In this document: one piece after another, positions 25,388 through 36,514 of the stretch
Numbering within the stretch: the first letter of the stretch is position 1
Layout: each line of letters begins with the position of its first letter
Source: Hsuehochloa calcarea
Taxonomy: Eukaryota; Streptophyta; Magnoliopsida; Poales; Poaceae
Reading direction: 5' to 3'
DNA: 64,000 nt
NCBI GenBank assembly: GCA_036346395.1
Contig: CM070602.1
Coordinates: 18,361,098 to 18,425,097, forward strand
Made by a program: the position numbers and the translations under genes
The notes under the pieces: generated by a model
Seen by the model: the letters and a program-made list of their open reading frames with translations, nothing else
Told to the model about the DNA's origin: nothing
The model's database searches: none

Positions 25388-27992
25388 ATGGGCGCCTCCT
25401 CCAGCCGCCGCCGCCGCGACGACTACTACCCGCCACCGCCCCACCACTACTCCTCCTACCCGCCGCCTCCCCCTCCGCCACCGCATCACCACCACCATCA
25501 CCACCCGCCGCCTCCCCCTCCGCCGCCGCCGCACCACCACCACCACCACCACCCCCACCGGCCTCCCCCGCCGCCGCCGCCGCCGCACCACGCGTCATCC
25601 TCCTCCGCCGCGGCGTACTACTACCACCACCACCCGCCGCCCCCGCACGCCTACCATGGGCTGTGGCACGCCGCGCCCCAGCGACCGCAGTCACAGCTAC
25701 CCGCGCTGACGGGGCCCCCGCCCGAGTTCGTGGAGCACCAGCAGGCGCGGAAGGTGAAGAACGACGTCAACCTGCACAAGGACACGATCCGGCTCGTACG
25801 CGACGCCGCTGACCCCGACCGCCATCTCGTCGCCTTCACCTTCGACACCGTCACCGACGGCAGGTGAGGCTGGGTTGGTGTTAAATTTGTTTAGCTGGTC
25901 TGAATTATGTAGTTACTGCTTAGGCAGTTGAGCTGTAGGATTTCGTTCATTGAGGGCCGTCCATGTTTTAATACCAATCTTATGAAATAAATGCTGGGAC
26001 ACTAAGATAGAGAGAGGAGACACGGTGACTTTTTAGACAGATTCAGGCCTCTTCTTAGAGAATAACAACTCTACTCTACAAGGTGAAATAAGCTACTGAA
26101 ACTAAGGCCAACGGCTTCTGTGATTCGAACGGTCTATTATTACTAAGGCTATCGGCTTCTGTGATTTGAACAGTCTATTGTCCTCTCTCCCCTCTGTCCA
26201 CCGGCGGCACCCTTTATATATCTTTCGAAGGGGTGGCAGATGCTGCATATTAGGAGACGTCCTGACTGTTGGCCGATTGCGTACATTGGCAGTGGTTATT
26301 GTCAGAGAGACACTCTTCTGCACGTTCACCGTGCGGTTACGCCAGAGATAGAGAGAATTACGTGTGGTTATATCATAGACAAACAACACGTGTATTAACT
26401 ACCATGTGTGGATAAGCGTGGCGTACAGAGTGCATAGTCGGTTGAGTCCATATATCTGTGGGTTCTATCGACTATAGGATGGTCGTAGTTGACCTGGTCG
26501 TAGCAAACCTTACGACAAGTAGTGGTAATCTTTCCTTGTCATTGTTAACTCTAATGACAAGGGGTACATCTGCTGGTTGTTAAGGATGTCATTATCCATA
26601 ATAAGTATTATAGATAAATAGTTTCATTAATTGAGGATTATTAGATCCTCGTCAAGGGCTAAAGATTAGAGTGAGATTTGGATACTACAGATTGGAGCTA
26701 TGTGAAGTTGGGACTCTGTTATGATTTAGACATTTAGCAATTCTAGGTATCGAAGCAGCTGCTTACTCTTTACAATTGGGGGATAATTTTTCAATCTCAT
26801 AAATTAGTAACTTGTTTGTTGTCGCTCACCTTCCTAATAAATCTGAATCGGAAGGAGAAAGAGGGGAAGGAGAACAGCTAAGGAAGTAAGCATTGTGCTA
26901 GTAGTATTGCTAAATCTGAAGCGAAGCCCTATAATGGGAGGAGGTATTTAAAACTTAAACACCATAGCAAGAAGTTGAATGTTGGTTTGTAGAAATATAT
27001 ATCACTTGCGATTGTAACACTACAAATGACTTAACTTTGAATGCTCAACCCCAGTAACTACTGCAATATTTGATTCGTGTTATTTCAACATTTTCCTTTT
27101 GAACTATGGCAGCATGGGTGGAACATTTTACAGTAGCTCAAATGAAGCGTTGACTAGTTATTGAAAAAAAATATTTAGTAGGAAAAGTCATGGGCTTGTT
27201 TTGATTTTCGTCCAAGTTGAGTGGTTAATTTCCATCTACAAGTATTTTTTTAGGGACCATATTTTAACTTATCCTTGTCTTTTGCAGTGTAATTATATAT
27301 TACTTTGCCAAGGAAGGAAAAGATTGTAGTTTTTCTTCAGTATATCCAGAATTACAGAAACCAACAAAGATACCCTTCCAGAAAGGATTGGCCCAAAAGT
27401 TTGTCCAGCCCTCTGGATCTGGTATTGATTTGGGATTCTTTTCTCTGGATGAGCTTTCAAATTCTTCAGGGGAAGTTTTCCCACTGGTAGTTTATGCAGA
27501 AGCTTGTCCATCTCCAGAGGAAGGTGATCAGCCAGTAAACTCCACCCGGGCACAAATTACTCTTGCTGTTATAGAGAAGCATAACAATGACCTTCAAGTG
27601 AAAGTTGTCAAGCAAATATTGTGGATTGATGGAGTGCGATATGAGCTACAAGAAATTTTTGGGATTGTAAACTCTAGGGAAGCCGATGTTCCCGATGCTG
27701 ATGATGACATGGGGAAAGAATGTGTGATCTGCTTGACGGAGCCAAGAGACACTGCTGTTTTCCTTGTAGGCATTTGGTAAGTACATGATTCGCTGTAGCC
27801 TTTAGTTATACTTTTGTTTTGCCAGATCTAACTTTAATTATCTTAAAGTTGTTGTCTGATTGGTCCTATGTTGTCCAGTGTATGTGCAGTGAATGTGCAA
27901 AAGCTCTAAGGTTTCAGTCAAATAAATGCCCCATTTGCAGACAGTCTGTTGAGAAATTAATGGAGATCAAAGTTAGAAGTCCTGAGCCATAA
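25388..27992 (+). CDS. LUL-type RING-HC E3 ubiquitin ligase, frameshifted in RING
   Basis: Exons 25388-25863, 27288-27776 and 27879-27992 join at GT-AG sites. The start MGASSS fits an N-myristoylation signal, as in LOG2/LUL ligases. Residues ~13-80 are Pro/His-rich with long His runs. A conserved DAR2-type domain follows (from TGPPPEFVEHQQARKVKNDV through FFSLDELSNSSGEVFPLVVYAE to LWIDGVRYELQEIFGI), then the RING finger opening ECVICLTEPRDTAVF. Here one T appears missing from the run at 27758-27761. The read-through frame gives LVGIC and stops after about 13 codons in exon 3. The other frame restores the second half of the RING (CSECAKALRFQSNKCPIC) and ends at a stop at 27990-27992. Total 1079 nt, one short of 360 codons. 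LUL proteins in the known family ubiquitinate membrane-associated partners. This copy is either inactive or carries a sequence error. Confidence 0.88.
25425..25660 (+). repeat. Pro/His-coding low-complexity tract
   Basis: CCG/CCT and CAC-rich sequence in LUL exon 1 encodes alternating poly-Pro and His runs of up to seven. All six frames are open here, so overlapping frames in this stretch are not evidence of genes. Confidence 0.9.
25958..26654 (-). mobile_element. Solo LTR of the Tat gypsy family in LUL intron 1
   Basis: On the minus strand it starts TGACGAGGATCTAATAATCC, the same start as the LTR at 53297. Near its end it matches that LTR (GATTGGTATTAAAACA here, GATCGGTTCTAATACA there). AGGGC is duplicated at 25953-25957 and 26655-26659. 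A TATA-like box on the minus strand is at 26211-26222. It lies antisense in the intron and splice sites are untouched. A ~53-bp tandem duplication (around 26105-26185) sits inside it. The remainder of intron 1 shows nothing else. Confidence 0.75.
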
Positions 27993-28288
27993 AGAAGACT
28001 CTGCTGGTATGTTTGTTGCTGCATTCTATTGTTTATTGTCCATAATCCTTTGAAATAACATCAGTCTTCAATGTGTATAGTTATGTTGATGGTTGTGATC
28101 TAGTAATTAATTGTTAACGTCATCATTTGACACTTGAACTATGTTTGTTGATTTTTCTTGTAGTTCTCTAGGCATAGCTAGAATATGGTTTCTGAAACCA
28201 AACCTAGCCACAGTTTTGTACTTTGCCTTTTATTGGAATAATTTTAACACTGCATCTTTTCTGTGGTACGTTATAGCTTGCTCGACAC

Positions 28289-28990
28289 CAGGGATCGAAA
28301 TCTCGGTACCGGGGAAGATCCCGGCCGACGGCCGGTACCGGTAACCAGCCAGTTACCGGGAAATTTTAAAAAAACCGGGCCGAATTTGAATTTCAAATTT
28401 TAAATCTGGATTTTCTTCGGACCGGTTACCGGCCGGTAACCGGAAAAACTGGCTAAAAAACCGGGAAAAACCGGAAAATGGTGAAAATAGTAATTAGCAA
28501 ATATAAATTTGGAATAATGCAAATATTATGAGTACATAAAAAGTCCTCATGTATGTTTTACTAGTAGGGTGCCCGTGCGTTGCAACGGAACCTCAAAAAA
28601 GAAGTCCAAATAACACATAGCAAAGAAAATCATGTCAAACACCTCATAATTCATAATTCAGAACCAAGCCCCCGCCCCCTGTCATCACCAACGACGGTTC
28701 TTTTTCCATGCGGGCGGCGGTTTGATGTGGGGTGGAAGGGGAGGGGAAGACAAGCGAGGTGACAGTTCTTTTTCCATGCGCGCGGCGGTTTGCCGTGGGG
28801 TGGAAGGGGTAAACTAAATAGTGCTAAATATACTAAAAACTAATATTTCAATACATAATCTAGCATAACAATGCCTAAACCAACCAAGGAAGGACATTAT
28901 GGAGTCAAAAATTCAAATTTGAATTAAAAAAAATTTGACCGGTATTTTTTTTTCCCGGCTCTGACTGATAAACCGGTTACTTTAACTCTG
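28289..28990. mobile_element. hAT-type MITE, copy 2, downstream of LUL
   Basis: Starts CAGGGATCGAAATC, ends TTTAACTCTG, and is flanked by a perfect 8-bp duplication CTCGACAC (28281-28288 and 28991-28998). The CAGGG...CTCTG ends and 8-bp duplication are diagnostic of hAT elements. CCGGTTACC-rich ends and the internal GGAATAATGCAAATATTA match copy 1 at 9488-9973. It is ~216 bp longer than copy 1, consistent with an inserted segment near 28562-28808. Confidence 0.88.
28562..28808. mobile_element. Possible nested insertion inside hAT MITE copy 2
   Basis: Sequence beginning AGGGTGCCCGTGCGTTGCAA is absent from copy 1. That motif is common at the ends of a grass MITE type. The GGTTCTTTTTCCATGCG / AGTTCTTTTTCCATGCG block with GGGGTGGAAGGGG is repeated twice within it (near 28696 and 28764). 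Exact borders are uncertain. Confidence 0.4.
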
Positions 28991-28998
28991 CTCGACAC

Positions 28999-29986
28999 AC
29001 TATACTTACACTATCCTTTTCATATTTCGTGCCCATCCTTTGTGTCCTTACATTTTTACTTGGATCTTGCTGAACTGCTAATTGTGTTGAAGTTCGTGTC
29101 CAATCTACGAGGGCTCAACACATAGGACAAAGCTTAGTTACCAGATTCACTATAACCCCCCGCATACCACATACCAGATTCCTTGACCCGGGTACAATTC
29201 ATGGTATGTGGTACGCCATCATTGTGAAATTTGGGAGGAAAAGTGGCATACGGTGAGCCAGGTGTACCGTGTCCGAGGTAACTATGGAGCAAAGACATTG
29301 TTACTCTGCTTAGGGTCAGCTCTCCTGTTGAGGTTAGTGGGGTGAAAGATGTGTGAAGCTCACTAACGGTTCTGAACCTAGCTGAAACGCTTTAAGGTAT
29401 TTTAGAACTGATGCGTCAGTAGACTTATTTGTAATGAATTTCAAAGGTTTTTACCACCTAGTAGATGATGATGTGCAGAAAGTGGATGCAGATGTTATCG
29501 GAGTGTTATACATTCCCGATTGAAGCAAACCGTTATTACTTAATATGAAAATGTGAATAAATTAGGTGGAATGCTTTACGTGTGAATTTGCAGATCCAAT
29601 GTTGCTAAATTAGTCTAAATCCTGATATGATCAGAGACTCAGAGCTATGGATTTACTATTTAGAGACTTGATGTTTTCCAGAGTGGAAGCGGGAACAGGT
29701 GCATGAAAGATTTAAGCCACTCAAACTTGTCGTTTGATCTGCCTTACCTGTTTACACTGGATTACGAGTCTGTAATTAGTAATAACTAATAAGATTTTAC
29801 CCACCTCTTTGTTATGTACGATGTTCATTCGCTGAAAATTGACTTTTGTTTCCTTTGGTGGATCTGAACTTTGAATTATATGCTGTAAGCAGTAAGTCTT
29901 TTAGTGCCTTGATTAAAGCATATAACTCGCATATGTGATTAGTAGTTCGGCACCATCAAAGCTATGGCGTCATTTATACATTCCCT
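28999..29986. other. Intergenic, no feature recognised
   Basis: No convincing coding frame, repeat or RNA gene. Only short stop-bound frames. Confidence 0.5.
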
Positions 29987-29995
29987 ATTCGGCAC

Positions 29996-30366
29996 GGTGA
30001 CATGTGAAAATGCGAATATGGTGCAAATTCGACTTTCACCAAACTTAGAAGTTTCAAAAAATTCCAAAACAATTATCACATGTAGTTGGAGGATATGTTA
30101 TGCATCTCTGCAAAATTTCAAAATACAAAAAAGATAAATTCTTATTGAAACAGTGAAACACTATGTGAACACTATTCCAAACATAATTTGTCTTTTTTGT
30201 ATATCGCAAATGCGACCGAGTTTGATTTTGAAATTTTGCAGAGATGTTGAACACATGCTCCACTACATGTAGTAATTTTTTGAAAAAACAAATCGAAACT
30301 TCTAAGTTTGGCGAAAATCAATTTTCAAATTTCCACTATATTCGCATTTTCACCTAATATGCCCCC
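29996..30366. mobile_element. Fold-back MITE with 9-bp target-site duplication
   Basis: ATTCGGCAC occurs exactly at 29987-29995 and 30367-30375. Within, GTGAAAATGCGAATATGGTG (30004) pairs with the right end (reverse complement GTGAAAATGCGAATATAGTG). Pairing continues through CCAAACTTAGAAGTTTC and further patches to the centre, so nearly all 371 bp could form a hairpin. Nine-base duplication fits a Mutator-type MITE. No coding capacity. Confidence 0.8.
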
Positions 30367-30375
30367 ATTCGGCAC

Positions 30376-32912
30376 ATCCAAGTTCTACATGGAAATACCA
30401 AAATTGTTTGTGATTATAGCTCACATTATGCTGAAATTGAGTGAATTTGAACTATATCTGTTTGTTGTTTGTTTCTTCTTGCCAGTTTGCTCTACACGTT
30501 TTGAGGATCTGTGAATAATGAACTGAAATGGTGTATGGGAAGCTTCATCAGCTCCTGATGTTTCGTTTTTTCTGATAAACGGGCGAAGGGCCTACTGCCT
30601 TCTTTGGAAAATTGTGAACTACGAAGTAATTTGTTGTGGTGTATAACATGTACATAGTACAGTCCATGTCCACAGACCACTGTGTACAGGTTCTAAGCTA
30701 TGAGATTGGACATGCAAACGTATAAGCAGAGTCAACCAGTGTTGAGGTTGGGTGTATCCGTGTATATATCATCTACACTGGATACGCTCAGTTCCTAATT
30801 ACTTCGATGGTATTGCGATTTGGAACAAAGCATTCAAATATTTATACCATCGTACATCACGTACTTGTGCAGCTATTCTGTTTTTCAATCATTTTGGAAA
30901 AAGACCATGATAATGTTAAGTCAGTACGTACCTGATTTTTTATATTTACTATGTCTTAGATATATATTTTTTCTTTGAAGGCGCTTGGGCCATTACTATT
31001 AGGGTTCTTACACTGAATTTCGCTTCTATTAGTAGTACAAAAGTATAGGAAGGGTGTACCACCTTTTGCAAAGAAAACTTTTGAAAAGAACATAACTACA
31101 TGGAAGTCCTTGGGTTTATCTAGATTAAGGTCGCATTACGGAGTATGAAGATGAACGTCAGCGCATGTCAACGGTGGGCAGCTTCGCCGGAGCTAAATCG
31201 TGGTGTCGAGAAACCTCATTGCTCAGCAGCAGTAACAGAGACAAAGGTCGCCACCAAGGAAGATGAGGAGAAAACACTAATATAGATAGAAGACCCAACA
31301 TATTTGAAGAAATTGAAAAGGGTATTCTTAAGACGTCTTCAGCCTAAAATGTAGGAGTCAACCATAAACGATATAATGTTTTGGTATGTAAATTTCTTTT
31401 GCTAACCTATCCATCATTTTTTTTTTCAAAAATCAGTTGAGTTTTGGACTACCGGCTCAAATATCACTCTACCGGATGCTCGTCACATAGCCCCTTCTTC
31501 CCCTCTGATTCTTCCATCCATTCGATCCGCCTTGTCGAAGTTACCACGACATCGGCGAGGCCCCGATAGAAGCCACCACTACCTTGTCGAAGTTACCCCG
31601 ATATCAGCGAGGCCTGATGGAATGGCTTCGTCACTACAAACCTAACTCATCTTGGTTGTTGATCTCCCCGTTACTGACTACCGCCTTCCTCATCTTGGGG
31701 AGCGCCCACCGCTGTGAGTTTGTGCACAAGGCTGACAGTGCTAGCGCGGGCGATGACAACGTCGGCCATGTGTGTGTTCTATGGTGTTGACGCAACCAGA
31801 GAAGCTTTGATTTACAAGTCTCTATTTTTGTCCCGGTTTCACCGCTGCGCTACCCGCATCGTCTCTCACACGGTGGCCGTCGCCAATTCGCACATACACG
31901 GGGCTCCATCACCGGCGCACTCACGGTCGATGACAGCCGTCTGACCTCGCCAAACATAATCCGTCGCTGTCGCCGCAGACTATCGGCCTCTACTTGTCGC
32001 TCGTCGGTATCCGCCCGCCGCGGCACGCACTGCAGCAAGTGCCGTAGCGGCGTCACCCTCCCGTCTTGCGCGTCGCGCCTGCCGGGATTCCAAAACCACG
32101 AGCGTGCCGGCCGCGCCCACAGACCGGGAGGACGGCAGCCACACAAGCGCGCGCGCGGGATCACCAAAAGCAGGTGGCCTGCGGCTCCGGCTCCAGCTCC
32201 AGCTCCAGCTCCAGCTCCACACCGTTTGCTATCCTCAAACGGCGGCCCCCACCCAGTGGGAGGAGCAGGTCGACGTGGCGTGCGCGCGGCCTTTTCCTAG
32301 CCCGGTCGCCCTGGCCCTGGGTTATTCATCCGTTCCAGCCAATCTGATCCGTGAAATCCATCTCCCTTTCGGATAGGAACCGAGGGGCAGCCGCCAACCG
32401 AGGAGGCCCAGTCCATGATGGCAATCTCGCTGTTGCTGCCCTGTACGCCCGTGAAAAGAAAAACGTACCGGTTTCGATCTCCCCGATCACCTCCCATAAT
32501 TGGCACCACCTCGGCTCGCCTAAATGCGATCTGGAGGCGTACTTAACTACTAGTTGCTCCCGCCGATGGCTGGACTGGAGACGTGCGTGCGTGACATGGC
32601 CAGCTTTTCGGGAACAGTTGTTTGGATGCTGCTGATGCACGCAGGGAGGGAAAGGGGAGGGGTCCCAGCCGGAAAGCGGGCGGCGGTGGCCATGTGGGCG
32701 GGCAACGGATGATGCGGTGCGGCTGGGGCCGCGATGAACCGGGCCCATCCGCGGATTTCTCGATGGCTTCGGTGGCCAACTCGGCGCCGGAGCCCCCCTC
32801 GTCCTCTTTTCTTTCGCCCTCCCCACCCTTGCCGGCTGGGGGTAACGTCGCCCTTAAAGACCCGCCCCTTTCTCACATCCGTTGGAATGGGTTATGTTAT
32901 CGTTGTCACAAC
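30376..32912. other. Intergenic; GC-rich from about 31850 to 32900
   Basis: No gene model found. Frames in the GC-rich part overlap on both strands and lack known domains. Small repeats: a ~58-bp tandem duplication at about 31530-31620 (TTGTCGAAGTTACC, CGGCGAGGCC) and a CTCCAG hexanucleotide run at about 32186-32220. The GC-rich block ends where copia B begins and may be the former upstream region of the gene now starting at 50583. Confidence 0.45.
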
Positions 32913-32978
32913 TGTTGGAATTAGACACGTATATGTAAATATATATTTATTTCTAAAATTTTAAAGTCTGCAAAATTT

Positions 32979-33215
32979 TAGATCAGTGTAGTCGAAATCT
33001 TAGACCAGAAGTTTTAGATTAGGACAGTCGAAGTCTCAGGTCATGAGTTTTAGACTAGTATGGTCGAAATAATCTGGTCGAAGCCATAGACCAGTGTGGT
33101 CGAGTATCTAGACCAGTATGATCAAAATAATATGGTTGGATCCTTAGACCAGTGTGATCGTAATACACTGATTGAAACTGTAACCAGTGATCGAACCTTT
33201 AGACCAGTGTACAAT
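32979..33215. repeat. GACCAGTGTGGTC hairpin array, copia B 5' LTR
   Basis: About nine diverged 20-30 bp units containing AGACCAGTGTGGTCGAA. The core GACCA-GTG-TGGTC is a perfect inverted repeat with a 3-base loop. Cut at 33215 by the gypsy insertion. Confidence 0.8.
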
Positions 33216-36200
33216 TGTAACATCCCAATTTTCAGAGCTTTAAAAATCTTTTATATATTAGTAGCAAGAAAATTCATCATTTGGATTTATTGTATAATAA
33301 ATTAAAAAGCTTAATATGGACTTTAAGGATAAATTGATTTAATGTGCTTAATCCCAACATCAACAATTGTCAGAGCTATTTTATTTAGATTCTATATGCT
33401 TGGATATATTTTATAGAATTTTACGAATTTTCCAAAGTCATTTGCTATTTTCTAATTGCTATTTGCATTTTCTCGATTTATTTAAAAGAAAAATCAAAGG
33501 AAATCCTTGAACGATCTTGGGCGAAGCCAGCCTATTCCATCGCCTGGCCCACTCCGCCGCCTTCCCTCGCCTGATGGTCGCCACGTGTCCCCTTCCAGCG
33601 ATCGCCTGACGCGACCGCTGCGCCCGCCTCGCTTTCTCACCGCAGATCTCCATCGCTTTCATTGCTTGCCACGCCACATGCGCGCTTGCTTGCTCTCGTT
33701 GGCCGGTGGACCGCCAGCCGCTACCGGCTGTCGTCTTCGTCCCGATCTCTCGCGTCGCCTCAGCCCTTGCCAGCTGCGCAGTAGTATCTACCGGTCTCCT
33801 CCTCCTCCGCCTATATAAAGGCCCCAGACCCCTCGAATCTGCTCGCCCAGACCTCCTGCACTAAAGCCCCAACTTCTCAACCGCTCCCTCGTTTTCTCGC
33901 GCGCCATTGCCGGTTCCGCCGTCGACCAAGTCGCTCCGCCGCCGGATTCGCCGCCTCGGACCCTCGGCGTCGTGCCACCACCGCCTCGTGATCGCAAAGC
34001 CGGAGCTACTCGGTGCGCCGTCGTTCGCCGTCAGAGGCGTCTCATCGCCGTTCTTGGATCGTCCGACAACGAAGCTCGTCACCGCCGCCGCCTCCCATTG
34101 CCGCCGCCGTAAGCCATCACCGTCCGAACACCGTCACCACCGCCCGATGGCTGCGCGCTCCACTCGGCGATCCATTTTGCCCTCCGCCGCGCCGACTGCT
34201 TGCCGTCGCCGTCGCCATCGCCAAGCAAGTTCATCAACCTTCGCCTCCTCTGCTCTGTGTCCGGTGCGGCGTGGCGACCAATCGAGTCGAGTCGGCGCCA
34301 CCTCCTCGGTTTCTTGGCGTGGCGCCCGTGTCAACAATGGGGTGTACGCCCATTATCTCTCCCGAGCCATCTCTTGGTGAACCAAGTTCACGGTGTCTTG
34401 AAACCAGCGGCGATGGGTCCCACTGTCGATCGCTTTTTTATTTATTTTCTTTTCGGTGGAAATTCATCACGACGCCACCGTACGTCATTAATCCGATTTT
34501 TCCATTGAAAATTTATTCGGAAATTCAAGAAAATCCAAATTAGGGTTTATTTGATTTTCCAATCTTCCAAAGCCCATATCTTTTGCATCCGAAGTCCAAT
34601 TGAGCCCATTCAAATTTGTAAATTTATATAAAATTCAGATCTATTTATTTATGAATTTTATTTAATTTTTGGAGTTTGTTTTGCCTCTGTTATTTATTTG
34701 TTTTGTTTCTTTTGTCCGTTTGCAGTAGGCGTCGATACTTGGGAATTTTGCGTAAGAAGGAGCACCTCAAGACCAAGACCAATATCTAGATCTATTCCAA
34801 GGCAAGTTATACCTTTGATCATTTTGAACCCGGTTTTCAAAATACTTTGTTTCAATGTATTGCATTCTATTTCAAGTATTTATTTAAATGCTTTTGGGTG
34901 TAGTTATTAAATCCAAATTGTTATGCCACCTTGTCTATTGTATGCCATGATCTTTTGTCACCCTAGGTTGATTAATTACTAGTTGGTATTATTGTAGCAC
35001 CAGCGTGGGTTGGTTAGATACGATTAGGCGCTTAGCCATGCCACGAGTCATCATTTCATGTGAGGTCGCAATTATAAATTTGACTAAGTGATTATGGGCG
35101 TGTGATGAATCTGTGTGTTGTGTGCTATTACTCGTTGATGGCATGTGTTGCACTTAATCAACGGGGTGGGAAAAGATTTAGGCCGAGGCAAGTGGTGGAT
35201 TACTGTGAATGGTGGAGTGTGTGCTTATTAAACTTTGTGATTTGGGTAAAATCGAAGTCTTGCCTTAGTCAATTAAGGACTTAACTTTGTGCGCCATTGA
35301 ACTGGGCCTTCTTGTCGACCACATGCCTAGTATGGGCCGGCGACTTAGTAAGTTATGGAGTCTTGACATTGACAACTCGGGTTGTATTTAAGGCGTGTGA
35401 TGGGTCGGAGGTGTGATATGTCACATCGCGACGATTCATTGCATCCTGTCCAATGGTGTGTGTCGTTCCAAGAGTGTGTGTACAAATTGGGCGGCGACAA
35501 AGCACGCCAGAGTGTCATTGTTTGAGATGAAGTCTCTGAAAGGTTTTGTTGTGATCAACTCTGATCCGGTTGGTTTCATCGTGTGGGTAAAGTGTACAAC
35601 CTCTGCAGAGTGTTTAAACCAATCTATTCGAATAGCCGCGTCCTCGGTTATGGACATGCTCGGAATTTCACACGAGGGTAGATTTTCATAAAACAATTGG
35701 GAAGGGTCACCGTGTGAGATAACTTGTTCATTGTGTGAAAGAACTTGATTAGGCTGTGTGTCTTTTGTGAAATCAATTGTTAACTTATTATTGTCTATTT
35801 GTTTTGAATTACGCTTTCAATCTATTATTTGTATTCAATTGCAAATGTTGCATTTACGCAAAGTAACCACGAAGCCATTTCTTTGGAATAAGCCATCATG
35901 TATAAATGCATTACGTGGTATGACTTGCGATGCGGTGTGTACTCACTCTTGCTAAACAAATCAATGAAGTGGAGGAGTAAATGCTTTGCTTTTGAAGAAG
36001 AGTTCTCTGAAGGTTGAGCGTTAGGGTCTTGATCGATCGGTTGCTGTGGTAAATTGATGGGAGCCACCGGAGTTTATTTCGTTTCATTGCAGTTTATTTC
36101 TTTATTGTCAGCCTTGCATGGCTTAATAAATGTAAAACTCGACCATAAGGTCCCAACAGTTATTTGTTATTTAAATGTACTCGTTTATTCTTATATTCGT

Positions 36201-36304
36201 TGTATGGATGTGATATTTCATCAATGTTGACCTTGTGTGCACTAAGCGTGATCTGGACTAGTCACGAGAATACCTGAGGGTCAGTTGCATATTTGGGTCC
36301 CGAC
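33216..36304 (+). repeat. 5' LTR of the Tekay-type element
   Basis: The unusually long LTR has a GC-rich central part (33530-34450) that contains CTATATAAAGG at 33811-33821, the likely RNA start region. Frames here are not conserved in the 3' LTR because of indels and are not treated as genes. Confidence 0.88.
33811..33821 (+). promoter_or_regulatory. TATA box of the Tekay 5' LTR
   Basis: CTATATAAAGG after a CTCCTCCTCCGC tract, preserved in the 3' LTR at 42524-42534. Confidence 0.6.
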
Positions 36305-36309
36305 GGAGG

Positions 36310-36321
36310 TGGTATCGAGCC
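36310..36321 (+). promoter_or_regulatory. Primer-binding site (initiator Met tRNA), one base short
   Basis: TGGTATCGAGCC lies a few bases after the 5' LTR. The plant initiator-Met complement is TGGTATCAGAGC; the A of CAG is missing here. Confidence 0.75.
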
Positions 36322-36514
36322 ATCTTGATGTAGGTCTTGACCCTAGTTAGATTGGCGTTCTTAGTGAGTCCAAACTATTTTCTAAAGCAAAATTAACTTG
36401 CAAGATTAATTGAACTCCTTAACTCATCTCATGTCTCTCTTGACTCAACTCTCTTGAAATTCTTTCTCTCCCATTGTTTTAAAGTTGTTTTCATATCCTT
36501 GTCCATCTTGGCAG

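Noticed and set aside
25295..25694. Arg/Val- and Gly/Ala-rich minus-strand frames
   Set aside because: Antisense shadows of the Pro/His-coding tract of the LUL gene.
27305..27490. 61-codon frame in LUL exon 2, other frame
   Set aside because: Shadow of the real exon, which is supported by the conserved DAR2-type sequence.
31584..32926. Many overlapping open frames on both strands in a GC-rich block
   Set aside because: Frames are open on both strands because of composition. No domain, start context or splice structure supports a gene.
33507..34543. Frames of 100-176 codons in the Tekay 5' LTR
   Set aside because: The matching 3' LTR (42179-43268) has different frames because of indels, so these are not conserved coding sequence.
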